This document shows positions 15,950 through 23,942 of a stretch of DNA of 50,174 nucleotides, piece after piece. Both the position numbers and the translations under genes were made by a program. The DNA is from Pelagibius sp. Its GTDB lineage: Bacteria; Pseudomonadota; Alphaproteobacteria; Kiloniellales; Kiloniellaceae. The stretch covers positions 1 through 50,174 of the forward strand of contig NZ_JANQOI010000035.1 of NCBI RefSeq assembly GCF_028289705.1, written 5' to 3'. The notes beneath the pieces are model-generated. The model saw nothing but the letters and a program-made list of their open reading frames with translations, had not been told where the DNA came from and searched no databases. Position 1 is the stretch's first letter; each line of letters starts with the position of its first letter.

Positions 15950-16291
15950 CTATTCCGGCAGGGTCGCCGTGATTTCGATGGAGGCGTACCAGGCCGCCAG
16001 GTCGGCCATGTCCTGATCGCTCAGGTCCTTGGCGATCACCGTCATGATCTCGTGGGTCCGTTTGCCTGAGCGAAAGGCCTTGAGCTGGGTGACCAGGTAG
16101 ATCTCGCTTTCGCCGGCGATGTGGGGGGCGATGGGGATTTTGGCAATCCCGTCGATGCCGTGGCAGGTCTGGCACTGCCGCGCTTTCTTGCGCCCGGCCG
16201 CAGCGTCGGCGGCCTCGCTGGGTAAGGCGGGAATGCAGAGTGCGGCGGACATGGTCGCGACTAAAGTGAAGGATACAGCAGAGCGTTTCAT
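15950..16291 (-). CDS. Periplasmic c-type cytochrome (class I)
   Basis: 113 residues. Signal peptide about 1-28 (cleavage near SEAADA). One heme motif CQTCH (Cys40, Cys43, His44). The axial methionine is probably Met83 in THEIMTVIAKDLSDQDMADLAAWYA, the usual C-terminal cytochrome c helix. ATG at 16291; the frame extends upstream but only as arginine-rich shadow of the dehydrogenase gene. It lies 95 bases after that gene on the same strand and is likely its electron acceptor. Confidence 0.92.
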   Translation of the reverse strand: MKRSAVSFTLVATMSAALCIPALPSEAADAAAGRKKARQCQTCHGIDGIAKIPIAPHIAGESEIYLVTQLKAFRSGKRTHEIMTVIAKDLSDQDMADLAAWYASIEITATLPE

Positions 16292-16335
16292 GGCGCTGAT
16301 GGGTCGGTTCTCGGCGGGCAGGTGTTGCAGGAAGC

Positions 16336-16365
16336 GGCGGCCGGACCGAAGGAAGCCCGGCCGCC
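16336..16365. other. Hairpin between dehydrogenase and cytochrome genes
   Basis: GGCGGCCGG (16336-16344) pairs perfectly with CCGGCCGCC (16357-16365) across a 12-base loop. It lies in the 95-base gap between the PQQ-type dehydrogenase and its cytochrome c. It could be a partial terminator or a processing stabiliser setting the ratio of the two proteins. Confidence 0.55.
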
Positions 16366-16386
16366 CAGTGCAGGGACCATGCAGCG

Positions 16387-17643
16387 CTAGTTTTCGTAGG
16401 AGATGCGGTAGAGGGCGCCGGCCAGATCGTCGGAGACCAGGATCGAGCCGTCGCGCAGTTGCGCCACGTCCACTGGCCGGCCGAGATACTCGCCGTTCTC
16501 GTCGATCCAACCCTCGGCAAAGGGCCGGCTTTCGCCCACCGATCCGTCCTCGTTGATGGAGGTGAACATGACCCGCGCACCCACCGGTGTGGTGCGGTTC
16601 CAGGAGCCGTGCTGGGCCGAGAAGATGCCGCCGCGGTACTGCGCCGGGAACATGCGGCCGGTGTAGAAGGCCATGCCCAGATCGGCCGCGTGGGCGATCA
16701 TGTTGACCGCCGGCATCACGTTGTCCGCCGGCGGCTCCGAGTTCGCGTACTCGTTGGTGCGGGTATCGCCGCCGCCGTACCAGGGAAAGCCGAAGTGCTG
16801 GCCCATGGCGGTCTGTCGGTTCAGTTCGCCCGGCGGGATGTCGTCGCCCATGCCGTCGACCTGGTTGTCGGTGAACCAGAGCTCCCCGTTGGCCGGATTG
16901 AAGTCCATGCCCACCGAGTTGCGGACGCCGTAGCTGTAGACCTCACGTCCGGTGCCGTCGCGGTTCATGCGGATGATGCCGCCGATGCCGGTCTGGTTAT
17001 AGAGACCCATCTTCTCTTCGGGGAAGACGTTGAAGGGCTGTCCCAGGGAGATATAGAGCTTGTCGTCGGGCCCGATGCGGCAGACGCGGGCGGTGTGGTT
17101 GTAGCTCTCTTCCTCCACCGGAACCAGCTTGCCCTGGGGCACCACGTTGAAGGCTGCCACGTCCGGGCTCTCGTAGAAGAACTCGGCGGCCGGATAGACC
17201 AGAACCCGGTTCTGCTCGGCGATGTAGAGGAAGCCGTCCTTGGAGAAACAGGGCCCGTTGGGAATGGCAAAGTCGATTGAGGGCGCGAAGCGCTTGACCT
17301 CGTCGGCCACCCGGTCCTTGTTGCGGTCGGTCACCGACCAGACGTCGGTCTTGCGGGTGCCGACGAAGGTGACGATGCCCTGAGGCCCGACCGCCATGTG
17401 ACGCGCGTCCGGAACGATGGCGTAGAGCTCGATCTTGAAGCCGGGGGGCAGCTCGATGCGCTTCAGCGTTTCGCGGATCGCTGCGGCGTTGTCGCCGCCT
17501 TGCTCGACGAATTCGATCTCCGTCACGCCGGTCGTCTTGAAGGCGCTGAGCTTCTCCAGATTGCTCTGTGCCAGCGCGGGCGCGGCGAGCAGCATGGCAG
17601 CGACAGAAACGGCGAGGGACCTGGCGGGCATGACTGTGAACAT
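16387..17643 (-). CDS. Periplasmic sorbosone-dehydrogenase-like (PQQ-type) sugar dehydrogenase
   Basis: 418 residues with a signal peptide (cleavage near APALAQS) and a six-bladed beta-propeller pattern of the soluble glucose dehydrogenase / L-sorbosone dehydrogenase family. Characteristic phrases are LPPGFKIELYAIVPDARHMAVGPQG, GVRNSVGMDFNPANGELWFTDN and FSAQHGSWNRTTPVGARV. Such enzymes oxidise sugars or aldehydes in the periplasm using PQQ. Start placed at ATG 17643, seven bases after GGGAGGAA; a GTG one codon upstream is the alternative. The cytochrome c gene downstream supports an oxidoreductase role. Substrate unknown, and no PQQ biosynthesis genes are here. Confidence 0.9.
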   Translation of the reverse strand: MFTVMPARSLAVSVAAMLLAAPALAQSNLEKLSAFKTTGVTEIEFVEQGGDNAAAIRETLKRIELPPGFKIELYAIVPDARHMAVGPQGIVTFVGTRKTDVWSVTDRNKDRVADEVKRFAPSIDFAIPNGPCFSKDGFLYIAEQNRVLVYPAAEFFYESPDVAAFNVVPQGKLVPVEEESYNHTARVCRIGPDDKLYISLGQPFNVFPEEKMGLYNQTGIGGIIRMNRDGTGREVYSYGVRNSVGMDFNPANGELWFTDNQVDGMGDDIPPGELNRQTAMGQHFGFPWYGGGDTRTNEYANSEPPADNVMPAVNMIAHAADLGMAFYTGRMFPAQYRGGIFSAQHGSWNRTTPVGARVMFTSINEDGSVGESRPFAEGWIDENGEYLGRPVDVAQLRDGSILVSDDLAGALYRISYEN

Positions 17644-17784
17644 CACGGTATTCCTCCCGTAGTTTCTTATGGTTGTGCTCCTAGCCTATCGGGATCGATG
17701 AGGGGCAGGTAGTAGACCGGTACTACGTTTCGGCATTCGCGGAAGCGCTGTTTCGCGGCTGAATGAGTTCGGGAGGAACAGCGA

Positions 17785-17810
17785 GGGCCCGGCTCAGGAG
17801 AGCCGGGCCC
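17785..17810. terminator. Hairpin downstream of the secreted unknown gene
   Basis: GGGCCCGGCT-CAGGAG-AGCCGGGCCC, a perfect 10-bp stem located 25 bases past the stop of the minus-strand gene at 17835-18683. Strong stem without a clear T run. Likely a terminator, also insulating the dehydrogenase promoter. Confidence 0.7.
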
Positions 17811-17834
17811 CTCACGCTGGATCAGGCGGCGCGG

Positions 17835-18683
17835 TTACCGGACGAGGCGCCGGGTCGCTGCCGGGGGCGGGCAGTCGTAGGGGCATCCGCCGGGCGCGAC
17901 CAGGGCAGGGACCGGCCGCTTTGGTGCCTGCTGGACCTTTACGGTGGCGGTATTGGCGCGCTGGCGCAGCAGCCTGCCGAGCGGCCGCTGCGGTGCAACC
18001 GCAGCTTTCATCGCCGGGGTCTTGAGCTGCAGGGCCGGTGCAACCCTCACACCGCCTAGGAGCTCATAGCGCACCCGGGTCATGGGGCGCATGTGGCCAT
18101 CGTCATCGGTGCTGTCGTAATAGAGGAACGGCAGGCCGGAGCTGGGCTGGCTGGGATCGCAGCTCGCATAGAACTCGGTGCGGCTGTCGAGCACCTTGTC
18201 GAGGCTGACGTAGACCGGCCCGCTGGTGCCGGCATCTTCCAGCGCCTCGCCGCCGGCATCGACCACGGCGTCGAACTTCCAGGGCTCCTGCTCCAGCTCG
18301 TAGGACCAGGTGTTCTGGTCGAAGGCCACGTCGCCGGGGCCAACGATTTCGAAGTTGTAGTTCACAACGTCATCGCCCTTGACCCGGATGCCGGCCTCGT
18401 GGACGCCGTAGCCTTGCGGGCAGTTCACCGTGAAGCGCAGCTTGATGAACTTGTTGAAGCTGGTGCCGACGGCCTCATAGCCGCTGCTCGCCTCGGCGAG
18501 GTTGAGGTGCCCGGTGAAGCCGGAAGTCTGCTTCAACTGGGCGAAGTTGGTGTTCTGGCCACCGGGAATGGCCACCGATTCCGCGCCCGTGTAGGGGCCA
18601 GCCTGGGTGAGGCCGGTGGTGGAGAGAAGCACGGCAAAAGCCGCTGCCAGGGCCTTGGGCCGGGAGAAACGGGTCTGGGTCAT
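17835..18683 (-). CDS. Secreted protein of unknown function
   Basis: 282 residues. Clear Sec signal peptide (hydrophobic 10-27, cleavage near LTQAG). The mature protein is acidic and rich in Gly, Asn and Tyr up to about residue 215, suggesting a beta-sandwich. A basic, Pro/Ala-rich tail (about 216-282) contains APGGCPYDCPPP, a Cys-X3-Cys pair. Two more cysteines occur earlier (NCPQGYG, ASCDPSQ). I recognise no family. ATG at 18683 with AAAGGA seven bases upstream. It stands alone between a terminator-like hairpin and the YbaN-like gene. Confidence 0.8.
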   Translation of the reverse strand: MTQTRFSRPKALAAAFAVLLSTTGLTQAGPYTGAESVAIPGGQNTNFAQLKQTSGFTGHLNLAEASSGYEAVGTSFNKFIKLRFTVNCPQGYGVHEAGIRVKGDDVVNYNFEIVGPGDVAFDQNTWSYELEQEPWKFDAVVDAGGEALEDAGTSGPVYVSLDKVLDSRTEFYASCDPSQPSSGLPFLYYDSTDDDGHMRPMTRVRYELLGGVRVAPALQLKTPAMKAAVAPQRPLGRLLRQRANTATVKVQQAPKRPVPALVAPGGCPYDCPPPAATRRLVR

Positions 18684-18860
18684 GGGGCTATCCTTTCCAT
18701 CAGGAGACCGCGCCCAATTGCGGCGGGTTCACCCCTTGGGTCGGAAGGCGCCCGTCCAAGGTTCAATAAAAATCGGAATGGCGGTCCGGCGACCGGCCGG
18801 ACCCATTTGCAGCCCAGCTCGGCAGCTCCGGTGGTCTGAAGGGCAGGCCGCCTTTGGGAG

Positions 18861-19298
18861 TTATCGGGGTTCGGAGGGCCGTGTCGCGACGTAGAGGGCG
18901 CCGAGCAGGATGAGGCCGAGCCCGACGCCGATGATCGTGATCGAAGACGAGAGCAGCACCAGGATCATGGCCGCCAGGAGCATGCCCAGATAGGCGGCAA
19001 GCTTGGACTTCGGTCTGATGACGCCCTGAGTCAGGAAGTCTTCGACCGCCGGGCCCACGCCGGGCCAGGCAAAGATCCGGCGTTGCATGGCCGGGCAGCT
19101 CTTGGCGAAACAGGCGGCGGCGGCGATCCAGAAGATCGTGGTCGGCAGGACCGGCAGGATCAGCCCGGCAAGGCCGATGACGAAAAAGCCATAGCCGGCA
19201 CCGGTCCAGGCCCAGGCGAGTCGGCTGCGCGCGGCTTCCTCGGCGCTCTTTGCGCCGGCCCGGTTCCGGACCTCCTGTGCTGCTGCGTCGCCGTTCAT
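18861..19298 (-). CDS. YbaN/DUF454-family membrane protein
   Basis: 145 residues with an N-terminal charged segment and three to four hydrophobic helices. The DUF454 signature is clear: GLAGLILPVLPTTIFWIAAAACFAKSCP then MQRRIFAWPGVGPAVEDF. YbaN-type inner-membrane proteins have no settled function. I chose ATG 19298 (AGGA just upstream) over a TTG at 19391, because the extra 31 residues are not family-like. About 25 residues longer at the N-terminus than E. coli YbaN. Confidence 0.87.
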   Translation of the reverse strand: MNGDAAAQEVRNRAGAKSAEEAARSRLAWAWTGAGYGFFVIGLAGLILPVLPTTIFWIAAAACFAKSCPAMQRRIFAWPGVGPAVEDFLTQGVIRPKSKLAAYLGMLLAAMILVLLSSSITIIGVGLGLILLGALYVATRPSEPR

Positions 19299-19590
19299 GA
19301 GTCCTGACTGAATTTTGGTTCCGGTCTGCTGCCGGCTGCCCTGCCCGCGGGCGTCGAGAGTAAGATGGGCAAAGAGCTCAAATATTACCAATCGTTTCTT
19401 TAGATAGGGTTGATCTGCGCCACCGATGGTGGGGCGCAGGCGTAGAGGTTAAGGGCGCGCGGCTGCGTGATACGGTTGCCTGGCATGCCGTCGCATTTCA
19501 CCTTGCTGCAGAGCTTTGCCCGGCATTTTGACGTTGCCAAGCGTGCTGGCGGGCGCTCATCTTGCGCACGCAGCAAGGGAGAACTCGTCT

Positions 19591-20298
19591 ATGTATCGAT
19601 CGGCCGTAATCCTCCTCATGACGCTCCTGGCCAGCGGTTGCGCGACCGTCGGCCCGCAGACACAAGAGGACAGCACCGCGATTCTTCCACAGGAGGTCCT
19701 GGCCGCCCTGGAACCGGGGAAGGGGGACTTCGCTCCGGACCAGGTCTATCGGACGGCGCAGGCATCCGCCGGCCGCTACGACAAGATTCTGCTCGATCCG
19801 CTGCTCTATTTTGCGCCGCTCGAGCAGATGCGCCTGGTTTCGCCCGGCGACCGCCAGGTGCTCCTGAACAACTTCTACATTCTCCTCAGCCGGGAACTGG
19901 CCAAGGACTTCACCCTGGTGCGCTTTCCGCAGGAGGGGGCGGCCCGGGTTCAGTTCGCGGTGCTGCCGGCCACCCCGGAGCCGGTCGCCATGGACACGGT
20001 CTCGATGGTGGTGCCGGGCAAGGGAGGTGACGAGGTGGTGCGCGATACCTTGGCCAGCCCCTTGCTGAAGGGGCGCGAATTCGTTGTCGAAGCCGAGTGG
20101 ACCGACTCGCTGAGCGGTGCGGTCCTTGGGGCCACGGTGGATCGGCATTTCGGTCGGCAGGCGGTGGAGGGCGATCGGCTGAAGAGCTGGGCCGACGTCA
20201 ATCGTGTGCTGCAGGACTACGCGGTCTTGATCCGCTATCGCCTCTGCCGCTTCCGCGGCGCAGCGGACTGCGTCTCGCCGCCGGACAGCCTGCGCTAG
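19591..20298 (+). CDS. DUF3313-like outer-membrane lipoprotein
   Basis: 235 residues. Short signal peptide II with lipobox ASGC (Cys17). The body resembles DUF3313: YDKILLDPLLYFAP early, and near the end DRHFGRQAVEGDRLKSWADVNRVLQDYAVLIRYRL. Function of the family is unknown; members are envelope lipoproteins. Start at ATG 19591, about ten bases after AAGGGAG. The frame is open 25 codons further upstream, but that part would bury the signal peptide. Confidence 0.85.
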   Translation: MYRSAVILLMTLLASGCATVGPQTQEDSTAILPQEVLAALEPGKGDFAPDQVYRTAQASAGRYDKILLDPLLYFAPLEQMRLVSPGDRQVLLNNFYILLSRELAKDFTLVRFPQEGAARVQFAVLPATPEPVAMDTVSMVVPGKGGDEVVRDTLASPLLKGREFVVEAEWTDSLSGAVLGATVDRHFGRQAVEGDRLKSWADVNRVLQDYAVLIRYRLCRFRGAADCVSPPDSLR

Positions 20299-20601
20299 CG
20301 CCGCGTCCCGCCTGCGCGGCCTCGTTTGCCACGGACGGTAGCATGCCTTGGTGTGGACGCCCGCAAGGGTCGCGACCTGCCGGGGGCCGACACTGGTCTG
20401 CCGTGCCGACTCTTGGGGACTGATCCGCCAAAGCCTTGGTATTCAAGACATTAACCATCCCTGTTAACGAGGTTCACTCTTTAGGGTTATACTGCGCAGA
20501 CGACTGGGGGAGCCGTCAGGCCAGGGTGCTTGACGCTGGCCTGGGCATTCGGCCGGTGTGGACTGGACTGACGGCGGAGACGTTGTTTGCAGGGGGACCG
20601 C
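20299..20601 (+). other. 303-base gap, probable mipZ promoter region
   Basis: No gene seen. Its middle (20445-20495) is AT-richer and carries the CtrA-like site described separately, then GGGTTATACT, a fair -10-like box. The GC-rich stretch from 20500 to 20600 would be a leader of about 100 bases. Confidence 0.5.
20451..20468 (+). promoter_or_regulatory. CtrA-like binding site upstream of mipZ
   Basis: TTAACCAT (20451-20458), the alphaproteobacterial CtrA half-site, is followed by TTAAC at 20464-20468. The two TTAA boxes are 9 bases apart rather than the consensus 7. It lies about 140 bases before a cell-division gene, a plausible CtrA target. Spacing deviation lowers confidence. Confidence 0.45.
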
Positions 20602-21879
20602 TTGACCTTTCTCGGCAAGCTTGCCGGCGGTGTGCTGCGCGGACCGGGCTGGTCCCGTGATGCCCCGCTGGTCCGCGGCTGCCTCTCGGCGGCCGCTCTG
20701 GTGGCCGCCGTCGACGGCGATCTTTCGCTGGCCAAGCGCAATCGGCTGGACCAGATCCTCGACGAACTGTCCGGAATCCAGAGCTTCGATCTGCACCGTG
20801 CGCTGGAAGCCTTTCAGAGCGAACTGGACCGGATCCGCGCCGACGGCCGCGCCGGGCGCGCGGTGGCCATGGCTTCGGTGGAGCGGTTTGCCGGCGACCA
20901 AAAGGCGGTCGAGCTGATCTTGCGGGTTGCGCAGGCCATCGCCGTTGCCGATGGCGACGTGTCCCCCCATGGGCGGGCGATGATCGGCGAGATCGCCGGC
21001 GCCCTGGCAGTTCCCGTGCCCGACATCCCGAAAGTCGACCTGCCGATGCCCAAGGGCAGTGCGCGGGTCATTGTCGTCGGGAACGAAAAGGGCGGGACAG
21101 GAAAGTCGACGACGGCAATTCACATCGCAACCGGCCTGGCCATGGGCGGGCGGAAGGTGGCCTGCCTCGATCTGGACGGACGCCAGGCGACCCTGTCACG
21201 CTTTATGGAGAACCGCGCGGCCGCCACCGAGACCTCCAGCGACCGTCTCGTGATCCCCCGATACCAGCGCATCGAGCCCTCGCCGGCCGAGCAGCGGACC
21301 CAGGCCGACCACGAAGAGCGGGAGCGTTTCGACGAAGCCATGGCGGAACTGGAGGGCCAGGATGCCGTGGTCGTCGACACGCCGGGGCACAGCAGCCATC
21401 TCGCGCGTCTCGCCCATGCCCGCGCCAATGTGGTGATTACGCCCATCAACGACAGCTTCATCGACATCGATGCGCTTGCCGACATCGACCGCGAGCGCCG
21501 TCTCGTGCGGGCGCCCAGCAGCTATTGCCGGATGGTCTGGGAAGAGCGGGAAAGGCGCCGCAGCGAAGGGGGCAGCGGGCTGGACTGGATCGTCACCCGC
21601 AACCGCGTCGGCCACCTGGACAGCCGCAACACCCGCGAGATGGCGGCGCTTCTGGAGGTGCTGTCGCGGCGCATCGGGTTTCGTCTGCAGCCCGGCTTCA
21701 GCGAAAGGGTGGTCTTTCGGGAGCTGTTCTTCCGCGGCCTCACCCTCTTCGACCTCGCGGAGGACTCCGTCGCCCACAACGCCCGCAACAGCCTGCGCCG
21801 CGCCAAGCTGGAGGTGGAGGACTTTCTGTCGGCGGTCGCTAGCCCGGCAGATCGTAGTACCAGGGCGCAAACAGACTGA
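20602..21879 (+). CDS. mipZ: TerB-like domain fused to MipZ division-positioning ATPase
   Basis: 425 residues. Residues about 15-140 are an all-helical TerB-like domain with two acidic helix-start motifs, AAVDGDLSLAK and AVADGDVSPHGR. Residues 155-415 are MipZ, the ParA-type ATPase that forms a gradient from the cell poles and blocks FtsZ assembly. Deviant Walker A is NEKGGTGKSTT (Lys163 and Lys168). MipZ-specific text includes VVDTPGHSSHLARLAHARANVVITPINDSFID and DWIVTRNRVGHLDSRN, then FSERVVFRELFFRGLTLFDL. Ordinary MipZ is about 270 residues and lacks the N-terminal domain. TTG start at 20602 chosen for AGGGGG five bases upstream. The 3' end overlaps the convergent transporter gene by 41 bases. 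Confidence 0.9.
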   Translation: MTFLGKLAGGVLRGPGWSRDAPLVRGCLSAAALVAAVDGDLSLAKRNRLDQILDELSGIQSFDLHRALEAFQSELDRIRADGRAGRAVAMASVERFAGDQKAVELILRVAQAIAVADGDVSPHGRAMIGEIAGALAVPVPDIPKVDLPMPKGSARVIVVGNEKGGTGKSTTAIHIATGLAMGGRKVACLDLDGRQATLSRFMENRAAATETSSDRLVIPRYQRIEPSPAEQRTQADHEERERFDEAMAELEGQDAVVVDTPGHSSHLARLAHARANVVITPINDSFIDIDALADIDRERRLVRAPSSYCRMVWEERERRRSEGGSGLDWIVTRNRVGHLDSRNTREMAALLEVLSRRIGFRLQPGFSERVVFRELFFRGLTLFDLAEDSVAHNARNSLRRAKLEVEDFLSAVASPADRSTRAQTD

Positions 21880-23728
21880 AAGCGATCCAGACCAGCAGGA
21901 TCAACGGCATCCCGACCCGCACGAAATCCATGAAGCGATAGTTGCCAGGGGTCATGACCACAAGGTTGGTCTGGTAACCGATGGGCGAGGCGAAGGAGCA
22001 GTTGGAGGCGAAGATCACCGCCACCGCGAAGGGTTCGATGGGCAGGTTCAGGACATAGGCCAGGTCGACCGCGATCGGTGTGAAGAGCACCGCCGTGGCC
22101 TTGGTGCTGAGCACGTTGGACAGCAGTGCAAGAAGCAGGAAGAAGGCCGAGAGAATCTGGGCCGGTGAGGCACCGCTGAGCGCCGTCATCAGGGCTTCCG
22201 CCAGGAAGTGTGCGCCGCCGGTTTCCTGCATTGCCGCGCCCAGCGCCAGTGCCATGGCGATGGTCAGCACGATCTTACGGTCGAGCACCCGCAGGGCATC
22301 GCCCATGGAGAGAATGCGGGTGGCGATCATTGCCGTCGCACCGCAAAAGGCGGCGAGCGCGATGGGCAGGACACCGCTGGCCGAGCCCGCGATCACACCC
22401 AGGAAGATGATCGCCGCGGCGCGCTGGTGCTGTGGCGTCACGAGGGGCTGGCGCGACCATTCCATCAGCACGACGCTGCGTTCCCCGCGCAGCCGGTCGA
22501 CGTCGTCGGGGCGCCCTTGGATCAGCAGCACGTCACCGTCTTTCAGGGGGATGCGGGTGATGCGTTCACGCAGCATGCGGCTGCGCCGTTCGATCCCCAG
22601 CACGATGCAGTGATGCTTGTAGCGGAAGCCGATCTCCTCGAGGGTGCGGCCGACGATCTCGGAGTCCGGGCGCACCATGACTTCCGCCTGGAGCTGATGT
22701 CCGCCGGTCAGCCAGGGTGGGGGCTTGCCTTCCTCGCCGGGCTCTTCGCCGGAGTGCTGGCCGCGGAAGGCATCGGCAACCAGTTCCGGATGCAGCAGCT
22801 CCGGCTCGCCCTTGGCGAGGTCGGCCAGGGCCGCGCGGGTCGCCGCGATCACCACCAGATCGTTGACCTGAAGGACGACGTCCTCGAAGGGCGGCAGGAC
22901 GGCCTGTTCGCCGCGCTGGATCATCAGGATGGTGATGTCCCGCAGCTCCGGGAAGATGCCGCCTACCGGGCGGATCCCCACCAGCCGCGAGCCGGCAGAG
23001 ACCGAGACCTGGGCGACGAAGTGGCGGCCCTGATCCTCGGCGCCGCCGTGATCCGTCGGGCGGTCCGGCAGCAGGCGCGGTGCCACCAGCAGCAGATAGG
23101 CAAGGCCGCAGCCGGCCAGCACCAGCCCCGGCACGGTGAAATCGAAAAATCCGAAGGGCTCTTCGCCCAGATCGTCCAGTTCCAGGGAGACCAGCAGATT
23201 GGTGGAAGAGCCGATCAGCGTGGTCATCCCGCCAAGCACAGAGGCATAGCTCAGCAGCATCATGTAGCGGCTGGGCGACTCGCGGAAGCGCCGGGTCAGG
23301 GCCTGCATGATGGGAATGAAGAGGACCACCACGGGGATGTTGTTCAGCACCGCGCTGGCGACCATCACGACGAGCAGGAGCAGCGTGACGGCGACGAAGG
23401 GGTTGGACTTGGTCCAATGAATGACGGAATTGGCGGCAAGATCCAGAACGCCGGTGCGCGTCAGGCCCTCGCCCAGAACCAGCAGCGCGAGCACGGCGAT
23501 GAGCGCCGGGTTGGCGAAGCCGGAAAACAGTTGGCGCAGGTCCAGATTGTCGGTGCCGTCGGGGCCGAGGGCGGGAAAGAAATGGAAGAAGAGAATCAGC
23601 AGGGCGATGACCGACAGCGATGTCAGCTCGATGGAGACCGCCTCGGTGGCGAGCAGGCCCAGCGCGACGACGATCAGCACGAAGAGAAAGCCCATCTGGA
23701 AGGGCGCCAGGATATCGATGGGGATCAT
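21839..23728 (-). CDS. SLC13/DASS-type permease with two RCK_C domains
   Basis: 629 residues. Two membrane halves (about 10-205 and 430-625), each with five or so helices, flank two cytoplasmic TrkA-C/RCK_C domains (about 230-310 and 340-420). Family phrases are VLNNIPVVVLFIPIMQALTRR, GGMTTLIGSSTNLLV, and ALLSNVLSTKATAVLFTPIAVDLA with SNCSFASPIGYQTNLVV near the end. Members move dicarboxylates, sulfate or other anions with sodium. The stop lies 41 bases inside the convergent mipZ gene. A sulfonate or sulfate link to xsc is possible but unsupported. Confidence 0.92.
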   Translation of the reverse strand: MIPIDILAPFQMGFLFVLIVVALGLLATEAVSIELTSLSVIALLILFFHFFPALGPDGTDNLDLRQLFSGFANPALIAVLALLVLGEGLTRTGVLDLAANSVIHWTKSNPFVAVTLLLLVVMVASAVLNNIPVVVLFIPIMQALTRRFRESPSRYMMLLSYASVLGGMTTLIGSSTNLLVSLELDDLGEEPFGFFDFTVPGLVLAGCGLAYLLLVAPRLLPDRPTDHGGAEDQGRHFVAQVSVSAGSRLVGIRPVGGIFPELRDITILMIQRGEQAVLPPFEDVVLQVNDLVVIAATRAALADLAKGEPELLHPELVADAFRGQHSGEEPGEEGKPPPWLTGGHQLQAEVMVRPDSEIVGRTLEEIGFRYKHHCIVLGIERRSRMLRERITRIPLKDGDVLLIQGRPDDVDRLRGERSVVLMEWSRQPLVTPQHQRAAAIIFLGVIAGSASGVLPIALAAFCGATAMIATRILSMGDALRVLDRKIVLTIAMALALGAAMQETGGAHFLAEALMTALSGASPAQILSAFFLLLALLSNVLSTKATAVLFTPIAVDLAYVLNLPIEPFAVAVIFASNCSFASPIGYQTNLVVMTPGNYRFMDFVRVGMPLILLVWIAFSLFAPWYYDLPG

Positions 23729-23864
23729 CGGTCGGGATCGGGCCTGGAGCGTGCGGAGTCCGGCGAAGGGTCAGGCGAGAATGCGGGCACCGGCAGGTTG
23801 TCTCACGGTTGGTCTCAGCCTTTGAGTGTACCGCAGTTTGCTGATCCAGCGAGGCCTCATGTCA

Positions 23865-23911
23865 GCGCCCCTGCCGCGTGACTGAGCCATAGAACCAAAG
23901 GAGCAGGGCGC
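23865..23911. terminator. Weak hairpin downstream of the membrane-protein operon
   Basis: GCGCCCCTGC (23865-23874) pairs with GCAGGGCGC (23903-23911) with one bulged C across a 28-base loop. It lies 32 bases beyond the last gene of the minus-strand operon. Long loop and no T run make this a weak call. Confidence 0.3.
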
Positions 23912-23942
23912 GGATCGTTGCAAGGCCTAGTGTTGCCCGGTT

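Noticed and set aside
22208-23881. 557-codon plus-strand open frame opposite the SLC13-type permease
   Set aside because: Gln/Asp/Gly/Arg-rich shadow of the permease gene; no recognisable motif or ribosome site.
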